From NCBI GenBank assembly GCA_028565635.1, contig JAOXYB010065356.1, positions 1 through 10,300 of the forward strand: 10,300 nt of DNA, written 5' to 3'. Both the position numbers and the translations under genes were made by a program. Within the stretch, counting starts at the first letter, position 1. Every line of letters starts with the position of its first letter. Under the pieces are notes generated by a model. The model was given only the letters and a program-made list of their open reading frames with translations, searched no databases and was not told where the DNA came from. This document shows positions 1 to 7,493 of the stretch, piece after piece. This DNA is from Phoronis ovalis (taxonomy: Eukaryota; Phoronida; Phoronidae).

Positions 1-643
1 TTTAAGTGTAACCTTCAGGGTAGCACTAAATATCCAAACGACTGTTCATCTGATTTGTCTTTCAGTAGAGATGAGATAGTTGCCCAAGCTACAACTACCA
101 TCGATGGTGTGTATGCCTTTGCCCACGGTCTTGAAAAGTTAATACAGAATCACTGTCAATCCGACCACTTTTGTCTGGACGCCGAGAAATCCTATAACAA
201 ACTGTATGACTACATAAGAAATGTGAGTTTTGTAGGACCTGGCGGACTATCAGTTTCGTTTGACGTTGCTGGCAATGCTGCTCCGAGATACATGATAAAC
301 AACTACAGGAAAGAAGGCGATGCGTTTAAATATGTTGAAGCTGGATCATGGCTTGACGGACACCTGAGCCTAGACCTGCAATCTATAATATTAGCTCAAA
401 ATGCTTCGCCAGAAAATATCTCTTTGTCCTGTGACAATTGCGTCTGTATCACGGAGGACAACTTAGACATTAAATACAGACGTAAGACTGGAAACTTTTC
501 TGTTGTTGTTATGGTCCCTATTCATAAGCGAGGCGCTGGAGAAACTTTCTGTAAAGAATTCAACTTGGAAGGATTTATAAACATGGCTGCTATTGACTAT
601 GCGTCTAGACATGTCGATAACCTTCTAGACGCTCAAAACCTTG
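1..643 (+). CDS. Receptor exon a: end of VFT1, linker, start of VFT2
   Basis: The frame is open from base 1 (214 residues plus one base) to a donor TTG|GTAAGT at 643/644, a phase 1 junction. Residues 2-5 (FKCN) correspond to the FQC block of mGluRs, so the exon probably continues to the left. Residues 36-52 (DGVYAFAHGL...C) and 59-118 (CLDAEK, YIRNVSF, then the GSWL strand) are the C-terminal lobe of a VFT. Residues 119-163 form a linker with CDNCVC at 144-149. From residue 164 the sequence TGNFSVVVMVPIHKRG, then C184 and LEGFINMAAIDYA, is the first strand and helix of a second VFT. N-glycosylation sequons include NVS, NAS, NIS and NFS, as expected for an extracellular region. Read-through into the intron adds GKYFKEN and stops at 666. 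Confidence 0.9.
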
Positions 644-3600
644 GTAAGTATTTTAAAGAAAATTAAGAGACAGTTTAATCTTTTGAAACAAGCATAATGA
701 ATGTTTTTTAGACGTATATTAATTTTTGGAAAGTAACGAATTGCTAGATATTTTTTTAGATTATTAACCAATCACACAAATTGCATCATAATGCTACAAA
801 GGTGCTACAACTGGTAGTAAAAACTACATAAAAAGTACATAATTGTCAGAGTTGCAATGACCCCCGTCAATAACCACACATACGAAAACATATTTTTAGG
901 TTACATTTTATTTGATGATTGCTTCAGTGGAAGCGAAAGTGTAAAGCTACTTGGAACTCTTAAACAGACATATCAGTCCTTCGAAGAGCAGGCAGCAATT
1001 CCGCAGAGGCAGTATGAGATTGGTTTGATTGCTGGATATGCCGGGGATGTGGCACGTGCCTTACGAAGTGATAGAAACAATCATTACTTGCAGGCTTGTT
1101 ATATTTTCTAATTATTTATTTCTCTTAAGCACATGCATTTGTAGTAGTTTAGGCTGACATTGCTTAAATTCATATTTTTGTTTAAAATGGTTCTGAAGAA
1201 AAATGTTAGCTGTGATATAGAATATTTTCTAGAACTTTATTTGTATAAATTTAGAGACTACTAATATTCTAAATTGATGAATATATGGTATTTTATGTTT
1301 TGCGAAAAACAGTATTTTAATTTATTTCTACCAAATCTGAAAAAAGGAAATGTACCTCAGTTTACGTTGTACATTAAACCGTATTTTTACGATTGTTGTT
1401 AAAATAAAACTGGCTCTGTGTTCACAGATAGATGTATTTTTTTACGAGTGAAGAAATGTTTTACTGAGTATATGCTGTTTAAAGTAACATTTTTTCTGTG
1501 AAATTATTATTTTAATTAAGAAACATACTTCTTATTTCTTGTAGTTTCTAACCTTTAAGTTATATTTTTTTAGATAAGCCCTTCAGCATCAACAGCAAAG
1601 CTAACAGGTGAAAAGGTGCTTCCAAACATTATTCATATGGAGCCATCGGATATTGAAAGCCTGAACGCCATTGTTTCTGTTATAAAGGAACTAGGATGGT
1701 CTCACTTATCTATTGTTGGATCTGCGGATGAAAGAGCTGTAGCTGCTGTCAATAAACTGTCAGCTTTACTGGAGGAAAAAGGATATTGCATATCTACATC
1801 TGAAACTATACTTCCTTCTAGTAGCAACAGCGAATATGATGAAATTGCAAAAACACTTTTAAATCGAAGTGATACTCCAGGGGTTGTCACATTTTTGTCA
1901 GGACCTTTCGCAGTTAAGTTTCTGGCTGCCATTCAACGCAATGGTGGAAGTGGCAAACTGTTATTAATAACAGCTAAGGATTGGGACCCCTTAGTTGTCC
2001 AAGGCTATCCAGATGTTGTTCGAGGATCACTGTCACTTAAGGTTCCATTCGCAATAGACACTGGCTTTATAAGTTACCTAAAATCGTTAAATCTTGAGAA
2101 TACGTCAGACATCCCATGGTTCCGTGAATTCTGGCAGGAACAATTTCAATGTAGCTTAGAGTATGGAGGAAAATTTAACACATTGTGTTCTGGGCATGAA
2201 TCCCTTGCTTCATCTAATTTTGATCGATTTATTACTACATCAACTGTAAACACAATCACAGCAGTGAAACTGTTCAAACAAAGTTTAGACAAAGTAATAT
2301 TTGAGTTGTGTGGAAATTATGACTTCAAAAACTGCTCCAATGCACATGATGAGAAAGCGGTTCTCGATTTGATGTTTAAAGCTTTTATTGATTATAGTAC
2401 GCCTAATATTGGTTTCGAACAAGTTTCATTTAATAGTGATGGAACGCGTCGTCCAAATATACAGATAGTAAATTACTTGACAGCAAGCAACGGTGGATTG
2501 ACAAGCCTTCAGGTATAGTTTAATTGAAATAATACCTAAACAATAATAATTCTTGATCACTAAGTAATTACGTACACATTGCAAATTCATTCGTCTTTAT
2601 ATTAAATGAATATCCATTATCCTTCATTACAGCATGTACTTTTATTTTTATATACTTACAGTTTTATGTCATTTTATGTGTTTTAGATCATTTAAATTTT
2701 TGATTCTAGATGCAATGATCGTAATCGTATAGCATGTTAGAATTTGCACTATATAAATATGTTATTATTATTATTATTATTATTAATATGTTTTTTATCT
2801 TTAAAGATTGGAACATGGGATGGAAGGTTATTAATGACTAAACAACCACAGTTTTACAATAAAAATGGAATGAAAGCTGATCGCATTTTTTCTTGGTGTG
2901 AGAAAGATTGTGATCATTGCGCTAACCCTAATACAGGCGTGCAGACTGGGGCTCCTCCTACCGAGTTTACTTCACGAAATACCGTATGGGGATTAGTTAT
3001 AATTGTACTGTCTTGCATCGGAGCATTTGCTGTACTTGTAACCTGCATGGTATTTTGTGTTAATCAGAACAAAGCACTAGTGCACGGTCTTTCTATTCTG
3101 TTACTCATTGCCCTGCTTTTAATGTATGCTTTGAACTTTGCTTTCTTGGTGTCTCCTACTTTCATTTCTTGTAACATTGCCTTTTTTGGTATGGGATTCC
3201 TCTATTCATTATGCCTCGCTGTTATGATTATTAAAGCAAACATTGCTTACTCTGCTAAGCATGGAAAACGCTTGCCTTCCGAAAGTGTTAACCTATTGAT
3301 AGCAACTTTGTTGATTCTGCCTGAAATTGGTATTTTAGTTCACTGGTTATACCTTGATCCCCCTTCAGTATCCCATCAGGTGATAGCAAATCACAAGCAA
3401 TATGAAGCGCCATCCTTTGTTGTTTTATGGGAATGTGCACTGTCTATCAAAACTATAGTTTCATTCTGGTATGTGTTCCTTCTGGTGGCAGTTTTATTTC
3501 TTTTTTCTTTGAACCTCTGTGGTTCTCGTTCTATGAACTATGAGGGTAACATGTTGCTGCTGTGTGCCCTCTTTTGGATTGCTATAGTTTCTGCATGGTT

Positions 3601-4096
3601 ATGTGTAGTGATACTTCTTGGTGGTGAATACACTATTCCCACTTTTTGCATAAGTAACACTGCCTTGGCTTATGTTGTTTTCATCTTTATTTTTATACCA
3701 CGACTGACAGCTGCCTGCAGGAGCAGGGGAAGTGCATACCAGCTGGGATCATTCGTAGGGAAGAAAGGTATGATTGTGTCTTGTTTATAATAAAAAATAA
3801 GTACCATCAAACAAGTATTAAAGAAAATAATCAGTATTAAGGGCTACTATTAGACAAGTTTTATATTCAACGAATACTATTAAGTTGACAAATGTATATT
3901 TACTATGAATTTTCCATTTCCACAAAATAAGCTGAAAGACAATTGTTCATATTCTGCTGATCTAACTTACAATAGTTAATGTTGTCTGTACTTTATTTCA
4001 TTTATAATAGGAACCACTAATGAAGGCTATCTTGATGAGCCAGGAACCATAAGGGCAACGAGTATGGAGATGGTGAACGGCAGTGAACCTTTATAA
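1..4096 (+). CDS. Tandem Venus-flytrap class C GPCR, mGluR-like (3' part of gene, five exons)
   Basis: Five exons join in frame (1-643, 900-1093, 1574-2512, 2807-3767, 4011-4096) to give about 940 residues ending in TAA. Domain order is: C-terminal half of VFT1, linker with CDNCVC, complete VFT2, short segment with CEKDCDHC, seven membrane helices, and a tail of about 50 residues. Family assignment rests on mGluR hallmarks: the PWFREFWQ...FQC block in VFT2, the matching FKCN plus DGVYAFAHGL block in VFT1, GTWDGRL after VFT2, LDPP after TM4, and FIPR at the end of TM7. Class C receptors are plasma-membrane dimers whose extracellular VFT binds a small ligand and activates G proteins through the 7TM domain. 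Unlike typical mGluRs, this protein has two VFTs in series and no full cysteine-rich domain. The 5' end lies outside the window, so the signal peptide, the rest of VFT1 and any further VFTs are unseen. The ligand is unknown. Confidence 0.93.
900..1093 (+). CDS. Receptor exon b: N-terminal lobe of VFT2
   Basis: It encodes GYILFDDC, matching the LGY-x-I-x-D-x-C strand of mGluRs, followed by a helix and IGLIAGYAGDVARAL, which matches the family's IGVIG...SV...V segment. I chose the acceptor TATTTTTAG|G at 899/900 because it has a pyrimidine tract, fits the phase 1 end of the previous exon and gives LLDAQNLGY, close to the family's LLPNITLGY spacing. A second in-phase acceptor, GTCAGAG|TT at 851/852, would add 16 residues ending in YENIF. 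The 3' end is set at 1093 because only CAG|GC at 1093/1094 gives phase 0 and the expected LQ|ISPSAS continuation. That makes the next intron GC-AG. The nearby GT at 1098 is out of phase. Confidence 0.75.
1094..1573 (+). other. Receptor intron b-c, probable GC-AG intron
   Basis: This is 480 bases of AT-rich sequence between CAG|GCTTGT and TTTTTTTAG|ATA. No ORF, repeat or RNA structure stood out. Retention would add ACYIF and stop at 1111. The other receptor introns (644-899, 2513-2806, 3768-4010) have GT-AG ends. Confidence 0.65.
1574..2512 (+). CDS. Receptor exon c: main body of VFT2
   Basis: The acceptor TTTTTTTAG|ATA and donor CTTCAG|GTATAG are both phase 0, giving 313 residues. ISPSASTAKLTGEK (1-14) aligns with the ISYASTAPELSD region of mGluRs. 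EPSD at 24-27 and ELGWSHLSIVGS at 39-50 are the VPSD and GW strand motifs. LLLITAKDW (129-137) is the SDGW strand, and PWFREFWQEQFQCSL (181-195) is a near-diagnostic mGluR block. The closing region runs from TVNTITAVKLF to FEQVSFNSDGTRRPNIQIVNYL. Residues that hold the amino-acid ligand in mGluRs look changed: the EGDYG segment is SADERAVAA, and the SDGW Asp position is Lys or shifted by one. Possible N-glycosylation sites are NRS, NTS and NCS. An open antisense frame at 1702-1932 is a shadow of this exon. Confidence 0.93.
2761..2790 (+). repeat. (ATT)n microsatellite in intron c-d
   Basis: About eight tandem ATT/TTA units lie just upstream of the acceptor at 2806. Read as protein in one frame they give a run of leucines that mimics a signal peptide, but the spliced frame starts at 2807. 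Confidence 0.85.
2807..3767 (+). CDS. Receptor exon d: short Cys segment and seven-transmembrane domain
   Basis: The acceptor TTAAAG|ATT (phase 0) and donor AAAG|GTATGA (phase 1) give 320 residues. IGTWDGRL (1-8) is the mGluR segment that follows the VFT. CEKDCDHC at 31-38 stands where a nine-cysteine domain of about 80 residues is expected, and TM1 starts only about 22 residues later. Hydrophobic segments lie near 60-84, 93-117, 123-146, 162-183, 214-236, 248-271 and 278-298. C122 at the top of TM3 and C210 in the second extracellular loop are placed for the conserved class C disulfide. GILVHWLYLDPPSV after TM4 and FIPRL after TM7 match mGluR positions. The open frame upstream of 2807, a run of Leu from ATT repeats, is intron and not a signal peptide. 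Read-through at the 3' end gives GMIVSCL and a stop at 3790. Confidence 0.93.
4011..4096 (+). CDS. Receptor exon e: C-terminal tail and stop
   Basis: The acceptor TTTATAATAG|GA completes the split Gly codon from the previous exon (phase 1). It reads GTTNEGYLDEPGTIRATS, then MEMVNGSEPL and TAA at 4094-4096. The whole cytoplasmic tail after TM7 is only about 50 residues, much shorter than in mGluR1 or mGluR5. The terminal E-P-L would fit a class III PDZ ligand, but that is a weak three-residue match. Confidence 0.85.
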
Positions 4097-4302
4097 TCTA
4101 CTTTAATATAAACTTAATTGAATTCTAATTTAGTTTTATTAACGATTTCATATAATTATATTCTTTAACATTTTTTTTGTTCTTTAAAACAGTTTAGTGA
4201 TCATATTTTGTAGTATGTAGTGACAAGCTTCAATATAGCTGTGAATATACTATTTACACCCATTTACGCAGTCCTACACATGTCCCTTACCATGTATTAG
4301 CA

Positions 4303-4308
4303 AATAAA
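4303..4308 (+). terminator. Poly(A) signal of the receptor gene
   Basis: AATAAA lies about 207 bases after the stop codon and is followed by a T-rich stretch (about 4318-4350) suitable as a downstream element. This implies a short 3' UTR of about 220-240 bases (4097 to about 4330). Confidence 0.6.
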
Positions 4309-4390
4309 GAAATGCTTCATTTCTTACTTTACTAATTTTATATTTCTTTTCCCATATACAGACTTCTTTTATAGCTTAATTTGCTTGATA

Positions 4391-4564
4391 TTATATGCAA
4401 CATCGATCATAAAACCGAAGAATCCTTCCTGCCAGTATAAATGTAGTTACCTCTTGCGTTGAAGAAATCCAGCGTACAAATGTTTCCCCAGTCTGAGTTG
4501 AAAGTCTTCTTATTAAATTATAATATCGCTTTTGCCTCTTAGAAGATCTCATGTGGTAGTGCAT
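4391..4564 (-). pseudogene. Orphan 57-codon open frame, possible repeat-derived fragment
   Basis: The frame starts at ATG 4564 and ends at TAA 4391-4393. It begins MHYHMRSSKRQKRYYN, contains TGETFVRWISSTQEVTTF and ends GRILRFYDRCCI. It is less AT-rich than its surroundings and has a mixed, protein-like composition. No domain is recognisable, and it has no obvious partner exon, although a GTAACT at its GAG codon could act as a donor. It could be a decayed transposon fragment, a lost exon or chance. Confidence 0.2.
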
Positions 4565-4760
4565 TGTAATATAGTGCGAATTTTTTTTTGATGGAATTTC
4601 AATAATCTTTTTTCATATAATAATAAGCTAGACTTACATGCAGGCTGATCAGTAAACGTCTTTTATCCGCATATTTTGTTAACTTGTATGTTCTTTTCTG
4701 TTTTGCCCGACATACGTTTTAGAAATTTGACATTATTTGCTTAATATGTGGTTAAATATG

Positions 4761-5040
4761 CAGAAAGCCGGTTAGTTTGGAATTGTAATTCGGAGATCCC
4801 CAGTTCGATTCTTACTCCACACTTAAAGTTCTTTCTGTGGCGGCTTGTTTTGGGAGCAATTCTTAAATGTGTGTACTTCATGCAGCCGTAAAATGCATGA
4901 ATATCTGGTAGGGTGTGACCGAAATTGAAAGGTGTGTTCAGCATAGGCGCTGAATCGTTTAGCACCCTCTCTGTATGCTCTCCAGGTAGTTCAGATGGTT
5001 CTCGGAGTGACCAGGCTTGTAATGCTGCATTATATAGGGG
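4761..5040 (+). mobile_element. tRNA-derived SINE-like sequence (degenerate)
   Basis: CGGTTAGTTTGG at 4769-4780 resembles a tRNA A box (D arm). AGTTCGATTCT at 4802-4812 resembles a B box (consensus GGTTCGANTCC). The spacing is the roughly 33 bases expected for an RNA polymerase III internal promoter. The region is richer in G and C than its flanks. Further on, GGTAGTTCAGATGGTT (about 4985-5000) looks like a second tRNA D arm, followed by an anticodon-arm-like CTTGTAA, but no B box follows. Stems do not pair well enough for a functional tRNA. I found no clear target-site duplication, so the boundaries are approximate. Confidence 0.4.
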
Positions 5041-5274
5041 GTAATGTGTAAATTAAGTCGTATAAAAACTTCGTGTGTAAAGACTATAAAACTCACCTTT
5101 ACATTTAGGATAAAAAACATTTTAGAGTATTATCCAAAAATCTTTGAATTTTGAAATGACGATTTTATGGGTACTTACGCAAAAGTAATCGGAAAAGTCT
5201 AAAACATACTGTGTCAAGAAAAAACAGTAAACTAGATTGTTTCAATTAAAAGTATAAAATTCAAAATTAAATCT

Positions 5275-5280
5275 TTTATT
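5275..5280 (-). terminator. Distal poly(A) signal of the TPR gene
   Basis: AATAAA on the minus strand (TTTATT on plus) is followed on that strand by a T-rich run. This is the last clear signal before the intergenic interval, and cleavage would fall near 5245-5260. Confidence 0.45.
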
Positions 5281-5590
5281 TGTGCAAACTTTGTCAAGAT
5301 ATAAATTAAATCTGTTAAATAGAACTTTTGCTTTTTTTTTCTTTTACACAGTGGCTATAAACATTGCTACAATGTTAAACAATATTCACACTAAAAATAT
5401 ACGGTTACATTTTAAAACTTCTTTATAACATTGTTTACAACATACATGTACATATTGCTAAACTGTTTCAAACGAAACATTTCAAATTTACATGAAATAC
5501 AGACTGTAGCACAATTAGAGGAAATATAGATTATCCAGTTTCAAAAATATCTTAGTCATATGACAGCTTGCAAGGTGCATTTCTAACTAA

Positions 5591-5598
5591 TATTTACA
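5591..5598 (-). promoter_or_regulatory. Pumilio-type element in putative 3' UTR
   Basis: The minus strand reads TGTAAATA, an exact match to the PUF-protein consensus TGTANATA. Such 8-mers arise by chance in AT-rich sequence, so this site matters only if the distal 3' UTR is transcribed. Confidence 0.3.
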
Positions 5599-5726
5599 CA
5601 AGTGTAGACAAAAATTTAAAAGTATAAAAATGTTGTGCAAAGTTTTAAAAATCACATTCTTATTTTATAAATGGATGAGATAAAACGAAAAGCATGATCG
5701 TCATTACTTTCAATTGTAAAAAAACA

Positions 5727-5734
5727 TATATACA
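5727..5734 (-). promoter_or_regulatory. Second Pumilio-type element in putative 3' UTR
   Basis: The minus strand reads TGTATATA, the optimal PUF-family site, about 130 bases from the other copy. The same chance caveat applies. Confidence 0.3.
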
Positions 5735-6790
5735 AAAAATAAGGTTAAAATACTAAAATATAAAAATATGCTTATCACAATATTTCTTGCATAATGCATT
5801 ACCAACCAATCAGAAGACATGTACTGCTTAAACATAAAAATATGAAACAAATCCAGTTTTCATGAGATTTGTCAAAACAAATTACTTGAAAAATATTATG
5901 TATACATTATCACAAGGGACAAAATTATGCATTGCCATTTACATTCCTGAGTACAAATGTAATCACATATCAGTATGAACCACCTCTTTAACCAGCGGAT
6001 ATGTTAGACTTGGTGAAAACATGTCAGTGATAGGCTGAGCTCCAAATGTTTTCACAAGGTAGGTTAACTGTTATAGTATGTTATGTACTAAAATTCATAC
6101 TAACACAATGTTCTGGAACTGTACCTTCTAATTCCTCTTGAGATGTAGCTTGAAAAAGTTATCATTCTGATAAATTTCCAAGCATCATGTTACTAATAAT
6201 TTTGATTTCGCTCAAATAGTACTGATATACATTTCATCAACATGAAAATACTTGTGCTTTATGTAATTTTTATCCATAATTATATGCCACAAAAATCCCT
6301 TAGACCAACCAATGATCCGGTCTGTAAAGAGTGAAAAAGTTGTACACAATATACTGGTGGCCACTAGTACTAGAATAAATACATATTAAATTTGACTTAA
6401 AATTCAGTCAACTAATGGTTACATTTAATATCTCCTTGATAAAAAAAACACCGTGATGGCTTGTTACATCTTTACATAATCTAACATATGTAAATGTTTC
6501 ATGTTAAACTATAAAGAGAGAACTTACAGAAAAAGTAATATGAAACTAAATGAGTTTTTACCACATGGACACATATGTAGTATTTCCATGAAAAATAATC
6601 AGTAAACATAAAAAAATAAAACCATTTTTAGTTTTAACAATAAAATTAATAAGCAAGCTATACATTTTTGGCCATCAAATAAATGTTAACCATTCACAAA
6701 CACTATACATATAATCATCCAATATGTATTATGATACTATTCGTGTGTTAAGCCAATTTTAGTTGAGTCAAAACTAGCAATCTGCAATTA

Positions 6791-6911
6791 TAGACTATTT
6801 GTATACACTTGGTGGAGTCACAAGCATGGAGATCTGTGTTACTGTTTATTCACAAAATACAGATTGCTGGGAATGTTTGGGTGCCTCTACCAAGTGCACG
6901 CAAATAGTCTA
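6791..6911. repeat. Imperfect inverted repeat (30-base arms)
   Basis: Arms 6791-6820 and 6882-6911 match at 25 of 30 positions in inverted orientation, both ending in TAGACTATTTG. The 61-base loop contains a second nested pair, ATCTGT at 6832-6837 and ACAGAT at 6859-6864. It lies in the putative 3' UTR of the TPR gene. It could be a MITE remnant or a folded UTR element. Confidence 0.7.
6845..6850 (-). terminator. Proximal poly(A) signal of the TPR gene
   Basis: AATAAA on the minus strand lies about 470 bases after the stop codon. It sits in the loop of the 6791-6911 inverted repeat, so its use could depend on RNA folding. Confidence 0.35.
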
Positions 6912-7320
6912 CATGTTACACTTATAAATATGTAAGCATGTAGCAACTTTAAACATTGCAGAAAGTAGGCAGTGCCATTGCTATGACGTAGTTGCACGTC
7001 GTAATTTGAAATACTTCTGTATTTTCTAAAATAATCACCCTGGGCAATTATTTAAAAATATGCCTTTAATGAAGATATTTAGACGGGAAATTATAGGTTT
7101 TTGCACTCCTAGCATGGGGATTTATAATATTTTAAATCTTCTTTGTGATGCGCAAGATGCAATTCAAGTAGTTTACTCATTTGATGTGGGTTATAAAAAA
7201 GATGATATAGTCGATACTTGTTCGAGTTTTGGCATTCAATTACATCATGCATTATTTTTAAGAAGTGTAATGCAAAGAGTGCTCAACTTTGATAGGTTAA
7301 CAGTTTAAATAGTTTATCTT

Positions 7321-7493
7321 TTAAATGTCCCCCCTCTCTGTAGCTATTCTACGGTACATTGGCTCTGTTAAAATTGCCTTTCCTCTTTCTGTTTTAATAT
7401 GTTCTTTTCCATAAAGTTGTACAGTAGTATCAGCATGCTTTTTGAAGCAATCATATGCTTTGTTATAGTTCCCCATTTCTTCATAGTAAATTC
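7321..7493 (-). CDS. TPR protein terminal coding exon z
   Basis: The acceptor CTTGTCTAG|GA completes the split Gly codon. The exon then encodes IYYEEMGNYNKAYDCFKKHA, next DTTVQLYGKEHIKTERGKA, and last ILTEPMYRRIATERGDI with TAA at 7321-7323. It holds the second helix of a TPR (AYDCFKKHA), a kinesin light chain-like YGKEHIKT turn and a basic C-terminal extension with EPMYRR. Confidence 0.88.

Larger units (their letters stand above)
4330..5245. other. Convergent intergenic interval
   Basis: This stretch lies between the probable 3' ends of the two tail-to-tail genes. It holds a 57-residue minus-strand open frame at 4391-4564 and a tRNA-related SINE-like region at about 4761-5040. The rest is AT-rich with nothing recognisable. 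The open frame at 4741-4965 on the minus strand crosses the SINE-like region and has no protein-like features. Confidence 0.5.
5245..7320 (-). other. Putative long 3' UTR of the TPR gene
   Basis: About 2 kb of AT-rich sequence follows the TPR stop. The most distal good poly(A) signal on this strand is AATAAA at 5275-5280. An earlier one at 6845-6850 would give a UTR of about 500 bases. No conserved reading frame is present. The 82-codon plus-strand frame at 7060-7308 is AT-driven and lacks protein features. The stretch contains two Pumilio-type sites and an imperfect hairpin, listed separately. Confidence 0.5.

Noticed and set aside
1-18. AACCTTCAG at 10-18 as a splice acceptor
   Set aside because: The codons before it, FKCN, align with the FQC block that follows EFWQ in VFT2, so they are coding.
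857-899. ATG at 857 as the start of a separate small protein
   Set aside because: The downstream sequence is the internal N-lobe of VFT2 and joins exon 1-643 in phase. A class C receptor cannot start here.
1702-1932. 76-codon minus-strand frame
   Set aside because: It is antisense to the well-supported VFT2 exon and lacks any protein features.
2744-2806. Leu-rich start (MHYINMLLLLLLLLICF) read as a signal peptide for a stand-alone 7TM protein
   Set aside because: The Leu run is the ATT microsatellite in an intron. An acceptor at 2806 in matching phase joins VFT2 directly to GTWDGRL.
4985-5035. Functional tRNA-Thr(TGU)
   Set aside because: The D-arm and a CTTGTAA loop are present, but the anticodon stem does not pair and there is no T arm or B box downstream.
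7060-7308. 82-codon plus-strand frame
   Set aside because: AT-rich, no motif or splice context, and antisense to the 3' UTR of the TPR gene.
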